Assembly (NCBI GenBank): GCA_963575745.1
Contig: CAUYUJ010015840.1
Location: 157,501 to 221,500 of the forward strand
Length of the DNA: 64,000 nucleotides
DNA from: Prorocentrum cordatum
Lineage: Eukaryota; Sar; Dinophyceae; Prorocentrales; Prorocentraceae
Direction: 5' to 3'
Positions 19,981 to 31,814 of the stretch are shown here, one piece after another. The first letter of the stretch is position 1; every line of letters starts with the position of its first letter. The notes below the pieces were generated by a model. It had not been told where the DNA came from, did no database searches, and worked only from the letters and a program-made list of their open reading frames with translations. The translations under genes were made by a program, and so were the position numbers.

Positions 19981-20202
19981 CTGGCGCGCCAGGCAGGCCT
20001 GCTGGACCAGTGCGAGCTGGTCCTGCTGCTAGACTTCTTCGTCGGGGCGGGCGTCGCGAAATCCAGCGTGGGCCCGGCGCCGGGGCGGAGGGTGTACTTC
20101 CCGATGCTCCTGTCGCGCGCCGCGGCGGTCGCGGCGGAAAAGACGGGCGCAACCTGCCAGCGGCTCTCGCTTCGCGCTGCCTCCTCCTCAGGGAGGACAA
20201 GG
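19981..20202 (+). CDS. internal exon, unknown protein
   Basis: It follows TTGTTCCTCTGTCCTCGGCC then TCGGAG. The frame reads LARQAGLLDQCELVLLLDFF, VGAGVAKSSVGPAPGRRVYF, then PMLLSRAAAVAAEKTGATCQ and RLSLRAASS. It looks like a folded domain. Its frame matches the 19,309 exon on the genome, but the simplest junctions do not keep phase, so at least one end is off by a few bases. Confidence 0.45.
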
Positions 20203-20916
20203 GTGTTCGCGGTTCGGTCAGCCGTTTCGGCTGCGTCGCAGTCGGTTGCGTTCCGTAATGGCCTAGCATGGTTCATAAGTGGGTTAGTTGAAGTTCCATA
20301 AGTTGCTTAGGGGGGTACAGATCCAGGCGAAGTGCGGTTCGCCAACTCAGCGGGCTGGGTTAGGCCATGTATATCCCACTCTAGCATCCACTTGAAGCCC
20401 CCTGTCCACTTACCAACCCCTGCGGTGATGTAAGCAGCCTGTTTGGTGGGGACGGTCACGCGGTCTCCGGAGAGGTCTCCCCGAGGTCCCTTCAGGACCC
20501 CGTTGCACAGGCAATTCCTGATAAACCAGGACATGCGTGGGTCGACACATTCTCCATTGTTCGTCCCCTCCAGGTGGCATTCTCAAAGTTCTGGTTCGCA
20601 AGAGACAGTTTTTCATCTCCTGGCGATCACGGGCTCATCTCCTGGCGATCACTGGCGTGACCAGGGGAAGGGTGAGGGGGGGAGGGGGGACGGTCACGTC
20701 ACGACTCGCCCTGGCGCTATCCAGGAATGCTCAGGAATGGCATCTTCCCAGACCGTGGGCGCCGTCGCGAATCGTGACGTGATCTACGGGTGGGGGAGAG
20801 GGGGGAGGGCGGGGCCGGTCAAGGGCATAATCGCGAATAGCGAAAACGTCGGCTCTAGTGTCCTGGTTTAGGGGGCCCTGGTCCCTGGCATATCGTCCAT
20901 CCGCGCGCGCTGGCGT

Positions 20917-21135
20917 TATTCTGCACGCACGAAATGGATACTGAAAGAATGGGTACAATGCCCAACAGCGGATCCTGTTCATTCTGAACAGGGCTCGCTG
21001 TCCACGCCGCCGCGGCCTGTGTCCATTCGAGACAGGAGGCCGCCTGCCCAACAGCGGCCGCTGTCGGTTTGGGACGACATTTGCTGTTGGGCATTGTACC
21101 CATTCTTTCGGTACCCATTTCGGGCGTCCAAAGTT
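20917..21135. mobile_element. NotI-core TIR element, family 2, best copy
   Basis: Perfect 27-bp inverted repeats at 20,943-20,969 and 21,083-21,109 begin GAAAGAATGGGTACAATGCC. Outside them a further 25 bp (CGAAATGG...GAAAG) is imperfectly inverted. The core contains CAACAGCGGCCGCTGT. It has no ORF, and its structure is that of a MITE. Confidence 0.8.
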
Positions 21136-21329
21136 ATGCACGTCGCCGGGCCAAGGCCCCTCGCGGTTTCTGAGAAGACGTCAGTGGCCTCGGAGAAGGC
21201 ATACAAGGCTTCTCGGGAGGCGCGAAGGCTTCTGAGAAGGCCCACTGCCTTCTGAGAAGACTTGCCCCTGGGCTTGCCGCCGAGGGATATGGGGGGAATC
21301 GATGTTCGAGGTCATCGGGCGTTTTGGTC

Positions 21330-21480
21330 GGTGCTCGGCGTTTTCCAGCCTCGGGGTGCGTTACAGCAGCCGCGCTTCGCCGAGAGCGTTCCGGGAGTGT
21401 CCCGATCGCTCCCCATGGCCGCGGGAGACCCGAGTTATGGCCCGAAAATCCAGGGGGGATAAGCTCAGAGGGGATGCAGC
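21330..21480 (+). repeat. dispersed repeat, CTCGCCGAG family, copy 3
   Basis: GTGCGTTACAGCAGCCGCGC, TTCGCCGAGAGCGTTCCGGG and GAGACCCGAGTTATGGCCCG align with 150-300. Confidence 0.55.
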
Positions 21481-22239
21481 CTTCGAGTTCTAATCTCCCA
21501 GTGAGTCTCTGGTGTTTTTCTTTGCCGTTTGCCTCCTCATTCTTCTCCGTGAGAGCCCCAAGAGTCAAGAACCCTACCAGGAGAACCCGAGAATGTTCTG
21601 AGGAAGGGTTCCAAGACGATGCAGGAGGCTCCCAATAATCCATCAAGAGGGACTGTAGCATGGCACATGATCCACTGGCGGGGTTCCGAGACACCTCAGA
21701 AAGAGGGGCACGATAGCAACATGAGGCCGTGCGCAGTCAGCTTGTGAGACCGCAAGTTTGCAGACAGACTTCTTCTCCTTATTATTCTTCTTCCTGGGTC
21801 TACCTTGAATGCACTTCAGGGTCGAGGTTCGTCGCTCTATCAGTTTCTCGCCCCCGGAATGTTGGGCTTGTCCGATTTCCAGAACAGGTACGGGGGCCGC
21901 CTGGCCCTAAGGGTCCTCTGGTGGTCCCTGGGTGTCCCGCCTCGCGACATCAACGAATGACGAGTGCTGCTTGCCGCGGCCGCCAGGCCTCACGGGGCTC
22001 GGTGCTCCCTTGGGGCTCCCGCCTCGCGTTCTCGGGTGTGGATCGCTCGTGGCAAACTAATGCTCCTGTCGTTTGCCTCCTCGTCTCGCTTCCTGGAGAA
22101 CCGTTCTCCAACCGCGACGGGCGCGAGGTCCCTGACGGTTCGCTGCGCTCCCACCGCGAAGGGCGCGAGGCCCATGGAGAGACCTTCGGAAGCCTCCGGA
22201 GCGGCCTTCTGACGCCACCCCCCAAGGCCCTGAAGGCAA

Positions 22240-22580
22240 GGCCCTGTAGGCGGCCCGTCCTCCTCCTCCTCCTCCTCCTCCTCCTCCTCCTCCTCCTCCT
22301 CTTCCTCCTCATCCGAGTCCTCCTCCTCCTCCTCGTACTCCACCTCCTCCCCCCTCCTCCCCTCCTCCTCCTCCTCCTCCTCCTCCTCCTCCACCCCCCC
22401 TCCTCCTCCTCCTCTCCCCCTCCCCTTCCCCCTCCTTCCTCCTCCTCCTCCCCCCCCTCCTCCTCCTCCTCCTCCCCCTCCCCTTTCCCCTCTTCCTCCT
22501 CCTCCTCCTCCTCCTCCTCCTCCTCCTCCTCCTCCTCCTCCTCCTCCTCGCCCTCGGGTCGGCTACGGCCCCGGGGGAAA
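22240..22580 (+). mobile_element. (TCC)n array inside an inverted repeat
   Basis: GGCCCTGTAGGCGGCCCG (22,240-22,257) and CGGGTCGGCTACGGCC (22,555-22,570) are inverted arms around nearly 300 bp of TCC triplets. The 27-kb copy has the same arms. Confidence 0.65.
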
Positions 22581-23337
22581 CCGTGCAAGGCAAGATCAGC
22601 ACGGAGGTTCTTCGCCTCTCTCGGCCTCCAGGCGCCCTCGCCGAGCCCCGGGTCAGGCCGTCTCGTGCGTGGTGGCGGCGCCGTCCGACGTGGTGGCACC
22701 TGCCTGGGGGCCAATGTTCTTGTCCAGATGGTATTCGGACGGTGGGGCCCAGATCGGGTATAGCCAGGACCCCCGGTGAGGGGATCTGGTGAGTGGCAGG
22801 GCCTCGGAGTCCCAAGTTGGCCAGGATCATTTAAACCAGCTCTGCCAGAGCTCGTTTTTGTTCGGGTGACGGCAGCTCTGGTGAGTGGGACGGGGCGGAG
22901 GGGCGTCCCCCAGTACACGCCACCTAAACCAGGTCCCACTGAGCCCAGTTCTGCCAACGCCCGTCCAGAAGCAGCCCGGTTCGGGACAGCAGGAGGGTGC
23001 CAGGACTGGAGAGCCAATCCGCCATAGGTCTTGGAAAAAGCATGCGGAGGACAAGAGGAGACTTTAGAAGCATCTGGAAGATTGGGGGGGTCAATGTGTC
23101 GGCTTCTCCACTCCGTAGCCGCTTTGGTACAAGCCACGCCAGACACATGCCTCATCCCTGCAGAGGCCGGTATAGAATGGATCCAGGGAGCAATACCGTG
23201 GGAAAGCGTTCTTGGCGATCCGGATGTCGGAAAGCTGCGCCGACGGTCATCCTTGGTACCACCGTGGCGATGCGTCCTTTTCGCTTCCACCTTCGGGCCA
23301 AGACGCAACCGCCGCCGTGTCTTCTGCTCTGGGGCAG

Positions 23338-23431
23338 CAGTGTCTGGGCGAGGCGGTGCGCGCCTTCGCCGGCGCTCTGCCGGTGGAGTTCCGGCGGAGC
23401 GAGGTTTTCTTCGCAGGGGGCCCGTCGCAGT
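23338..23431 (+). CDS. internal exon ending at an introner-like element
   Basis: The acceptor is CTTCTGCTCTGGGGCAG. The frame reads QCLGEAVRAFAGALPVEFRR then SEVFFAGGPSQ. A donor CAGT-GTGAAG lies at 23,432 and the TIR of an element (GAAGTCGGGCCTGTCC) begins two bases later. Without splicing, the frame continues as repeat. No family is recognised, and it does not resemble a glycosyltransferase N-terminus. Confidence 0.5.
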
Positions 23432-23433
23432 GT

Positions 23434-23594
23434 GAAGTCGGGCCTGTCCCTCTAGTAGAGGGAGGTTCAAAAATAGTCACAACACAGTCGGGGGAGTTTT
23501 TGTCCTAGGTTCGAGCATGTTTGACAATTGTTGGGGTAATTATGTTGAACTTATCGCCCAGAATCCCCCTGTAGGGGGACAGGCACGACCGAAT
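23434..23594. mobile_element. introner-like TIR element, family 1, copy 2
   Basis: The left end is GAAGTCGGGCCTGTCCCTCT and the right end GTAGGGGGACAGGCACGACC, giving imperfect inverted repeats of about 20 bp. The inside is AT-rich. The left end abuts an exon donor and the right end leads into the glycosyltransferase frame. Confidence 0.7.
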
Positions 23595-24881
23595 CGTGGT
23601 GTTGCAAGGGAAGCTGCGCACACAGCAACGGCGATCGCCACACCCAGAAATGGTAAGATCACCGCGGGGGCGACGCAATTGCATGTTTGTTGTTGTGTTT
23701 GCCCGTGGATTGGCCACATGATGCCACTATTCAGGATTGCAAGGGCACTGGCTATGAGGCCTGCGATCGGGAAGGTCTCTTTTGTCACCGACAAGTTCGG
23801 AATGGACAAAGTAAGGGAGTGGCTCGAATTTGATTCAGATCCAACAGGAAAGATACACCTCGTTGAATTTGAGGATGGTTACGACAGGTCGGCAGATGAC
23901 GAAATCGATCTGAAAGTCACGCAAGGCGATGTTGGCTTTGGTGTGAGAAGAATGAACTCTATATTGGTGAACCATACGCTCCCTTGCCTGACACGCTTGA
24001 TGGCCGAGCACCCTGATTATTTTGTCGTTGACTGGGCAAGCGTAGGCTTCAGTATGCACCTGTCAGCTTTAGGGGCTAGGTTTTGTGTTTCACAATTTAG
24101 TATGGATAACTCTCTACAATTGAAGAACATCAGGAGACCTCGTTGGGACTTCTCGCGATTGTATAAGACACACCATGCACTTTCCCCAACCCTTGTGCAT
24201 TCTCTTCCGGGAATGGAAGATTTTGCGGAGCCAACATCCGCAAATTTGAAGTTGGTAGGGTTGGTTGCATCTTCGAGAGGTGTATCGTCACAACTACCAT
24301 CAACCGTGCGTGCTTTTCTGGAGTGCGAGGGGCCACCGGTGGTCTACGTGTCAGTGGGGAGCGTCGTCAGGCTGAGCCCCTCAGAGGTGGAAAGCTTGCT
24401 TTTGGGTCTGGATGTGCCGAACGAGTGGCGAGTCCTTTGGTCCTTGAAGGAGCCCCTTCTGAAAGCTCAGCAGAGACGCAGCAACTTCTTCGTGTCAAGC
24501 TGGCTGCCGCAGAGAGAGGTGCTGGCCCATCCGCGCTGCGTCGCCGCTGTGCTGCACTGCGGCTGGGGCGCTACTTGTGAAGCCATTGTTGCAGGCACAC
24601 CCGTGTGTGCCTTACCTTTCTTTGGTGACCAGGTCCCGAATGCTCGCATGCTCCGTGACATGGGGATGTGCAAGGTGGTCGCACTGCCCCGCGAGATTCG
24701 GGGCCCGTCCTCAAACTCCGTCTTGCTGAGCCAGCGCCTCAAGGAGTTTGTTCGAGACGTTTTGGCGAACACATCATACACTCAAGCAGCACAGCGGTGG
24801 CAAGCACGAAGCCTCACTTGGGGCGGGGCTGACTATGCGGCCGAGTTGGTTGAGAAGCTTTGTGCACGGCAAGATGTGTAG
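23517..24881 (+). CDS. UDP-glycosyltransferase-like protein (GT-B fold)
   Basis: This 454-codon frame has no internal intron. Near residues 55-75, LHVCCCVCPWIGHMMPLFRI matches the first strand and the GH-xxP loop whose His is the catalytic base in family 1 glycosyltransferases. Near residues 325-375, WLPQREVLAHPRC, LHCGWGATCEAIVAGTPV and PFFGDQVPNARML form the donor-binding PSPG-type signature, including WLPQ, HCGWG and the GDQ near its end. Such enzymes move a sugar from a UDP-sugar to a small acceptor, usually in the cytosol. The length fits the family. The first 26 residues (MFDNCWGNYVELIAQNPPVG...) are read from a TIR element, and no other Met precedes the catalytic His. So the real start is either donated by the element or lies in an upstream exon. 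Codon use is less GC-biased than in the retroelements. Acceptor specificity cannot be told. Confidence 0.85.
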   Translation: MFDNCWGNYVELIAQNPPVGGQARPNRGVAREAAHTATAIATPRNGKITAGATQLHVCCCVCPWIGHMMPLFRIARALAMRPAIGKVSFVTDKFGMDKVREWLEFDSDPTGKIHLVEFEDGYDRSADDEIDLKVTQGDVGFGVRRMNSILVNHTLPCLTRLMAEHPDYFVVDWASVGFSMHLSALGARFCVSQFSMDNSLQLKNIRRPRWDFSRLYKTHHALSPTLVHSLPGMEDFAEPTSANLKLVGLVASSRGVSSQLPSTVRAFLECEGPPVVYVSVGSVVRLSPSEVESLLLGLDVPNEWRVLWSLKEPLLKAQQRRSNFFVSSWLPQREVLAHPRCVAAVLHCGWGATCEAIVAGTPVCALPFFGDQVPNARMLRDMGMCKVVALPREIRGPSSNSVLLSQRLKEFVRDVLANTSYTQAAQRWQARSLTWGGADYAAELVEKLCARQDV

Positions 24882-25018
24882 GACATGCACCGATGCGCAT
24901 ACACCCCAACACAATCATTCGTCGTGGGGGTCCCAACATGTGTGCATCTTATGTCAAGCTTCTTGTTTGTCTACGACTGACTTCAAGAGGAAATTATTGC
25001 ACGTAGGTTTGTACAACT

Positions 25019-26075
25019 GTGTCTTACCTGGCGGATCTCCCCTGGAATGCCCAAGTGTTGTGCCTGCTTCATCGTGGTGATCGTGGAGCTTCCGATGGAG
25101 AGGAGTCGGGGAGGCAAAGTCACTGTTTCGCTTGAGACGGGCAAGTGTCCTACCCCTAGCACCCCCTTGGGCTCCACAGTGGGATGCTGCCTGCTGCGTC
25201 GCGATGGTCATAGGGGCTCTGAAAGGACAGGAGCTGTGGAGGCCAACTCAGCGTTTCGCTACAGGCATCCCCGCAATCTGGGGAACGAACGGGCAAGTGT
25301 CATACCCCCTGGCGGTTCCCCCTTGGGGTGCCGAAGTGATCACGGTGGTCATGGGGCTCTGAAAGAACTGTAGCCAGGGGTGGGGGGGGGCAGATCGGCG
25401 TTTCGCCACAGGCGTCCTCGCAATCTGGGGAGCGCATTGGCAAGTGTCCTACTCGACTCGGGGTGCCGCCCGAGTGCTGAACCTGCACCATCGCGGTGGT
25501 CGACGGGCTCTGAAAGGCCAGAAGTTGGTGGGGTGGGCGGGTGGGCAAACAAGCGTTTCGCTCCAGACATCCCCGCACTGTCAGCGCGCACGGGCAAGTG
25601 TAACACCCTTAGCTGCTCCCCCTTGGGATGCCCCAGTGCTATGCCTGCTGCATCGCGGTGACCGTCGGGCTTTGAAAGGACAATAGTCGGGGGAGGGCCA
25701 AACAAGCGTTTCGCTCCAGAAGTCCCCGCAATCCCAGCGTCACCGGGCAAGTGTAGCACTGCCTGTCGGCTCCCCACTTGGGTCTCCCTGTGGCATCGCG
25801 GTGGTCGTGTGGCCCTGAGAGGAGAGGAGCCGTGGGGGCCGAACGGGCGTTTCGTTCCAGACATCTCCGCAGTCTAGGCGCTAACGAGCAAGCGTAACAC
25901 CTGCTGGCGTCTCCCCCTTGGGGTCCCCGAGTGTTAGTCCTGTTGCATTGCGGTGATCATGGGTCCCTGATCGGAGATGAATCGGGGGAGCCAAACGACC
26001 CGTTCGCTTGAGACCTCCCCCTGGCGGCTCCTTGCGGGGTACACACGTGATATGCTTGCTGCATCGCGTTGATCC
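25019..26075 (+). repeat. satellite with units of about 150 bp, 6-7 diverged copies
   Basis: The landmark GGGCAAGTGT starts units at about 25,141, 25,293, 25,440, 25,594, 25,747 and 25,888 (intervals 152, 147, 154, 153, 141). Each unit also carries GCGTTTCGCTCCAGACATCC and CATCGCGGTGGTC. It starts within 140 bp of the glycosyltransferase stop. The many short frames on both strands are repeat translations. Confidence 0.9.
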
Positions 26076-26079
26076 TGAG

Positions 26080-26600
26080 TGAGTCTGGGTATGGGGAGAG
26101 AGTATTGGAGGGTCTGAGCATGATTGATAGAGCGTGGTAAGTCTGAGCGTGAGCGATTCGGAGTATGATGAAGTTTGAGAGTGAAGGGTCGGAATCCGAG
26201 CGGATCTGAGTGTGAGTGACCTGACTATGAGTGGATCTGTGTATGTGAGGATCTGGGTGTGTGTGGTCTGTGAGGAGCCTGAGGGCGAGAGAGTCTGAGT
26301 TTGCGTGGCACGGTGTATGAGTGAGTCTGGGCATGAGCGAATCTGAGTGTGTGAGCGGGTCCGAGTATGAGTCGGTCTTCGTTTGAATAACTGTGTGCGA
26401 GCAGAGGGAGTTTAGGTATGAGGGTGTGAGTACGAGATGCCCGATTACGGATGAGAATGAGTATGAGGGAGCCTGAGTATGAGTGAGTCTGGGTATGAGT
26501 GAGTCTGAGTACGATTGGTCTGAGTACCAGTGAGTCTGAGCACGCGTGGGTTTGATTGTGAGTACTGGTGTGAGTGAGGCTCAGTGTGAGATAGAAATGG
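26080..26600 (+). repeat. degenerate 16-bp minisatellite TCTGAGTATGAGTGAG
   Basis: Variants such as GTGAGTCTGGGTATGAG repeat with loose spacing directly after the 150-bp satellite. From 26,600 to 27,050 no gene is seen, only a dispersed repeat copy at 26,800-26,915. Confidence 0.85.
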
Positions 26601-27049
26601 GGCGGGTGGGGAGTGAGGAGAGTCGTGACAGTAGTAACAAGAACATCGTTTTTTGGATGTGGGGAGCACGTGCCGACTCTTTAGCTAATTCAAGGGGGGG
26701 TCCATAATTGCGGTCGGCTTGCATTTGCCACCCCCCGATAGGGCAAAACAGCGGGTTGGCTTGCAACATCTTGCGTCGGCTCAAGTGGTTCGCCCACGGA
26801 GGAGGGCCTTTGGGGGGCCTTCGCTGGGCCCCGTGACCATCAAGAAAGCGCTCGGGATGCAAAGCCAGTCCCAGGGAAACGTGTCGGGACTTTCCCGCGG
26901 ACCCCCGTATATGGAACGCAGTGATCGGATGCTTGGGGTCGCGCTTTGCAATTGTGTGTGTGTGGGGGGTAAATCTCGATCCAGAGGCAAGCCGCAGAGT
27001 TCTCCAGGGGATGCAGAGGACCAGCCCTCATCTTCCAAGAGCAGGCTGG

Positions 27050-27325
27050 AGGGTTTCTCCGAAGGGCAGGCGACCCGTCCTCCTCCTCCTCCTCCTCCAC
27101 CTGCTCCTTCTCCTCCTCCTCGTCATCCATCTCCTCCACCCTCCTCCTCCTCCTCCTCCTCCTCCTCCTCCTCCTCCTCCTTTTCCTCCTCCTTCTCCTC
27201 ATCCATCTCCTCCTCTCCCTCCTCCACCTCCTCCTCCTCCTCTTCATCCTCCTCCTCCTCCTCCTCCTCCTCCTCCTCCTCCTCCTCCCCCTCCTCGGGT
27301 CGCCTACGGCCCCCGGGGGAACCAT
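27050..27325 (+). mobile_element. (TCC)n array inside an inverted repeat, copy 2
   Basis: AGGCGACCCG (27,068-27,077) and CGGGTCGCCT (27,296-27,305) are perfect 10-bp arms around a (TCC)n loop. The outer flanks match 6,320 on the left and 22,555 and 9,905 on the right. Confidence 0.7.
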
Positions 27326-27904
27326 GCAGAGCAACCATGTAGCCCACATGACAGCTTGCCAGCCTGCAGGTTAATTGGGGCGAGGGATGAAGACATTTCG
27401 CTTAGGATGTAAACCATGGGAGGTTACATTGAGCCTCGGCGCTGGGACATCCGCGGTCGAAAGCCGGCTCATCTCGGCAGAATCTTGTTCAATCCCACTA
27501 AACCCGATCCCGCTGAGTACTGCTCAATCTTGGGCCTCATGATAGAGAAAGCATTCGGCTTGGTGGCCCCATTGTCGGGCTCAGTAACCCCTACGTCATC
27601 GCTATTCAAAAGGACTTCCGAAGAGTTGCCTCCCGAAGCCGCCATGCACGAGAGGGTTATGGCGGGAAGTGTGTCTCGGCCCCTGGGGCTTTGCCCGCCG
27701 AGGGCCTGTTGTTCGTCCTATGGGTCGCTCCCAACCGTCCTGTGGTGTTGGGCCCTCGCTCTGAAGAGACAGCACCACGCGTTCGCCCATCATCCCTCAT
27801 CCCTCCTCCTCCTCCTCCTCCTCCTCCTCGCGGCGCTTCTGCCCCCTCCCTCATCCCATCCCTGCCTCTGCTCTCCGCATGAGTCCGACCGTTCCGGCGC
27901 ACCC

Positions 27905-28855
27905 CTCACACGTTTCGTGGTTCCATGGGGAGCTCCACCGAAGGTCCAATTGCTGCCGCCCGCATGCGGCTTCACCACCAAGTACAGCTCTTCGTGGCCC
28001 CATCGGGAGCCCCACCGAAGGTCCCAGTGCTGCCGCCCGCATGCGTCCCCGCTACCCAGTACATCGCTTCGTTGCCCCGCAGCGAGCTCCACCGTCTGCC
28101 TCAGTGCTGCCGCCCGCATGCGCCCCCCCCCAACCAGTACAACGTTTCGTGGCCCCATCAGCGCTAACGTCCGCATGCGTCCCCCTACCCTGTACAGCGC
28201 TTCGTGGCCTCATAGGTAGCTCCAGCGACGGCCCCCGTGGCACCGTCCGCATGCGTCGCCCGCACCCTGTACAGCGCTTCGTAGTCCCATAGTGAGCTTC
28301 ATCGACGGCCCGAGTGGTACTTTCCGCACGTGTCTCCCCCACCCAGTACAGAGTTTCGTGGCCCCAGACGGAACTCCACCGAAGGCCCCAGTGATACCGC
28401 CCGCATGCGCCCCCCCACTACCCAGTACATCGTTTCGTGTTCCCATAGGGAACTCCACCGAAGGTCCCAGTGCTACCGCCCGCATGCGCCCCCACTATCC
28501 AGTACATCGTTTCGTGGCCCCATAGAGAACTCTACCGAAGGCCTCAAGGGCACCGTACACATGCGGCTGCCCCCCATCATTGCAGCGTTTCGTGGCCCCA
28601 TAGGGAGCTCCACCGAAGGCCCCAGTGGCAAAGTTCGCATGCGTCTCCCCCACCTAGCACAGCGCTTCGTGGTTCCATAGGGAACTCCACCGAAGGCCCC
28701 AGTGGCAAAGTTCGCACGCGTCTCCCCCACCCAGCACAGCGCTTCGTTGTTCCATAGGGAACTCCACCGAAGGCCCCAATGGCAACTTTCGCACGCGTCT
28801 CCCCCACCCAGCACAGCGTTTCGTGGCCCATCGGGAGCTCCACCGAATGTAATAC
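27905..28855 (+). repeat. 77-bp satellite, about 12 copies
   Basis: Each unit begins GTTTCGTGGCCCCATAGGGA, continues GCTCCACCGAAGGCCCCAGT and ends CCCCACCCAGTACAGC. One copy near 28,141 lacks about 20 bp. Period 77 is not a multiple of three, so the open frames seen on both strands are not evidence of a gene. The last three full units are nearly identical, which suggests recent expansion at the right end. Confidence 0.92.
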
Positions 28856-28999
28856 CTACAGCTGCGGTGCTCACAATGGTTGGGACCTTCGCCAAGCTAG
28901 TTTTTGATGGCCCCTGCGCCCATGGAAGGACCGCATATCACCACTCCAAGCGGCGAAACACATCCAGGGCCCCTGTTCTCCACGACAACGCTTGGCGAG

Positions 29000-29263
29000 G
29001 AGGAGGAGGAGGAGGAGAGAGGGAGGAGGAGGAGGAGGAGGAGAGGAGGAGGAGGAGGAGGAGGAGGTTTTTTGATGGCCCCCTGGTCCGTGGGAGGGCC
29101 ATGGGGGCTCCGAAGGAGGCGAAAACGGCCCAAGACCCATGTTTTCCTGAATCCGCTTCCTTCATGAGGAGGGGGAGGAGGAGGAAGACGAGGAGGAGGG
29201 GGAGGAGGAGGAGGAGGAGGAGGAGGAGGAGGAGGAGGAGGAGGAGGAGGAGGAGGTGCAGGA

Positions 29264-29295
<32 letters not shown>

Positions 29296-29312
29296 AGGAA
29301 GAGGAGGAGGGG
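29000..29312 (+). repeat. two (GGA)n arrays
   Basis: Arrays at about 29,000-29,069 and 29,165-29,312, the second ending in GGAGCA hexamers. The flanking sequence GTTTTTTGATGGCCCC occurs before both, so the pair may be a duplication. Confidence 0.9.
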
Positions 29313-29545
29313 GATGAGGTGGTTTTGCTTGGGCGGAGGCCACGTATGACGTGGCCAGAGATGCTTTTACAGTGGTCGGCCCTTCCATGGCAGGGCGCGC
29401 CGGGCTTCCGCACGTGCATTCAGCGCGGGGCCTTTGGATGCTTCACGTGGGTACAGCCGTGTGTGTGTGTGTGTGTTTTAGCTTCCTGGTATGCCCCATC
29501 GCGGCCACCTCCCCTCGCCTCGTTAAGCCCTCTGGGCGCGCGCGG

Positions 29546-29578
<33 letters not shown>

Positions 29579-29924
29579 TTTTATCTCTTCCGCCCGTCTC
29601 TCGGCGCCTTGCCCACTGCTACCGCGGGGATGCTGCGCAACTCGCTACCGCGGTCGCTGCGTTGTCAGACGGCATGTGTGCAAGGATGCGGCCTTCGCTA
29701 GGCCGCCCTGGCTTTCTTGGCAACATCCGTCTGTTTTTTCGTCCGGATGCGTCCTGGCGTGCGGGGGCAAAGATGCCGCCCGCCTCGGGTCCCTCGCGTC
29801 CCTGGGCTCTCTGGAGGTTCGGCGCCCTTTTATCATGTCGGCGCGTTTCAAGGGTCTTGCACCCTGAAGCTCCATCTAGACCTTTTTAATTGTTCAAGCA
29901 GTGGCGAAGCGTCCCAGCTCGCCT

Positions 29925-30096
29925 GTAGGCCTACCAGAGAATGTTCTAAGATCCTTTTGTGGTCTCCACGAAATGTTCTTAGAACATTTCTGGCTGGTAT
30001 TGTCTTGTTTTAGCACATCGGGTTTATGTTCTAAGAACATTGCTTTTGTTATTAGAGCATGTTTGGGTTCTAAGAACATTCCGTGGTAGGCCTATC
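29925..30096. mobile_element. MITE-like element with GTTCTAAGAAC palindromes
   Basis: The left end GTAGGCCTACCAGAGAATGT then TCTAAGA is mirrored at the right by TCTAAGAACATTCCGTGGTA then GGCCTA. ATGTTCTTAGAACAT or close variants occur four times inside. The AT-rich body contrasts with its surroundings, and there is no ORF. Confidence 0.7.
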
Positions 30097-30295
30097 GGAA
30101 TGCCGGGACGGTCGGTCCCTGCTCAAATTGTAGAGGGAGGAGGGTGCCCCTTCTCGTCCCCACGTTGCTCCCCCTCGTGTCGTCCCCGCTCCTGCTCAGG
30201 CTCGGTCGGGGCCCCGTGTGGCGGCCGCAGAGCGCACAGCCAATGACGCTGGACGAAGGACCGCCTGCTGCTCTGCAGGGGCTCCAGTTTTCCAG

Positions 30296-30418
30296 CCGTT
30301 CCCTACTCAAAGAATACCCCCCAACAAATTCAAAAAATGACACAAAAAACAACTCGTCCCCTGACTATGTTTTAACTATGCTTGAATATTCCTCCTGTGG
30401 AGGGACAGGCCCGACTTA
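30296..30418. mobile_element. introner-like TIR element, family 1, copy 3
   Basis: The right end GGAGGGACAGGCCCGACTTA and the internal CGTCCCCTGACTATGTTTTA match the complement of the 2.7-kb copy. The left end is diverged (CCAGCCGTTCCCTACTCAAA). A CTGCTGCTCTGCAG acceptor-like site lies just upstream. No clear flanking exon is seen. Confidence 0.55.
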
Positions 30419-30860
30419 ACGTTGCTCCCATCGTACTTACCTCTGGGTTTCTTGATAAGCGTGGGGGGGTACCCCCCCGACGGGGGTCAGCCTCGCCTCG
30501 TCGTCGCGCCGCGACGGGGTCGGAGCGCCCCCGGCGCGCGGTGGCTGCCCGCGACGGGCGTCGATGTGGGGCCATCGGCGGGGGTACGCCCCCCCACCCC
30601 CCCGACGCTTCAGAAACTCGGGGTACCCGAATCACCACAGGGGGGTGCTAACTGGATAAAGAGGGGTACAAATGGGCGCCAAGGCGGGGGATGCTCAGCG
30701 GGGCTGACAGGTGGGTTACAAGTGCCCCGAGTGGCTCGGGCGGGTTGAGGGGGCGAGGCCCATGTACCCCGAATCTTCACCCCCCCAAGTACAGGGCACC
30801 TCTGACCGACTCATGAGCTGGATTGGGCCAGACAGAGCCCAGCCTCGCATCCACTTCTAA

Positions 30861-31003
30861 CCCTCCTCCTCCTCCCCCTCCTCCTCCTCCTCCTCCTCCT
30901 CCTCCTCCTGCTCCTCCTCCCCCCCTCCTCCTCCTCCTCCTCCTCCTCCTCCTCCTCCTCCTCCTCCTCCTCCTCCTCCTCCTCCTCCTCCTCCTCCTCC
31001 ATC
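30861..31003 (+). repeat. (TCC)n array
   Basis: A near-perfect TCC tract. No gene is supported between 30.4 and 31.7 kb. Confidence 0.95.
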
Positions 31004-31814
31004 CACCTAGCAAGCACCGCGGTGGTCCACGTGAGCCGAAGTTGTGGAGCCCTTCGCTCCCTCTTCGGAGGTTGGTCGGCCTCCTGCCCTGACGCGTCGA
31101 TTGGCGACTTGGCCGTTCTCGGTTCGCGAGAGGGCGTCGCGGTCGTCATTTTTGCGGGTCCAGGTCCGTCGGTTTCGGTCCTGGGCCGTTTCCACTAAAA
31201 AGGGAGGTTTGCTAAAGGGAGGTTTGTCCACCGCCGACTTATTCGGCGCTCTTTCTGGTGGCATGATGGCTGCATGCCTATCTGGACTCTGCAGTGGCCA
31301 GGGGGGCGAGGGCTCTGGCCACTCCATGGTGACGCAGCCCTCGCAGGAGGAGGAGGAGGAGGAGGAGGAGGAGGAGGAGGAGGGGGCCCAGATCTCCAAC
31401 GCATTCTAGAACAATCAAGAGGGGGGTGTTCTTCAACGCTTGAAAACAATTGCGGCGGATGGTTTTTGGCCGAGACATCGGTTCCTAGTGAGGGGAGGGG
31501 GAGTAGGAGGTGGAGGAGGAGGAGGAGGAGGATCTTCTCTCACCTGGATGGCGCGTAACTTTGGGTGTGGCCTGCTGCTGCTCCTTTCCCTCTGAAGCCG
31601 CAGCGCTTTTTCATCTACGTTGTTCCACTGGCTTGGGCTTTAAGCTTCGTGCCCGATTGGCGAGCGAGTGAGGAGCCCAGAGTTCCGAGCATCCGACTTT
31701 CTCAACGCGCAGCCCCAGAGGACCCGACCCCTTTCCCATGGCTAGCTTTCCGTCCCGGACCGCTTCCGATGGCCTTGAAGCCAAACTCGAGGAAAAGCAC
31801 CTTGAGGGAAACAG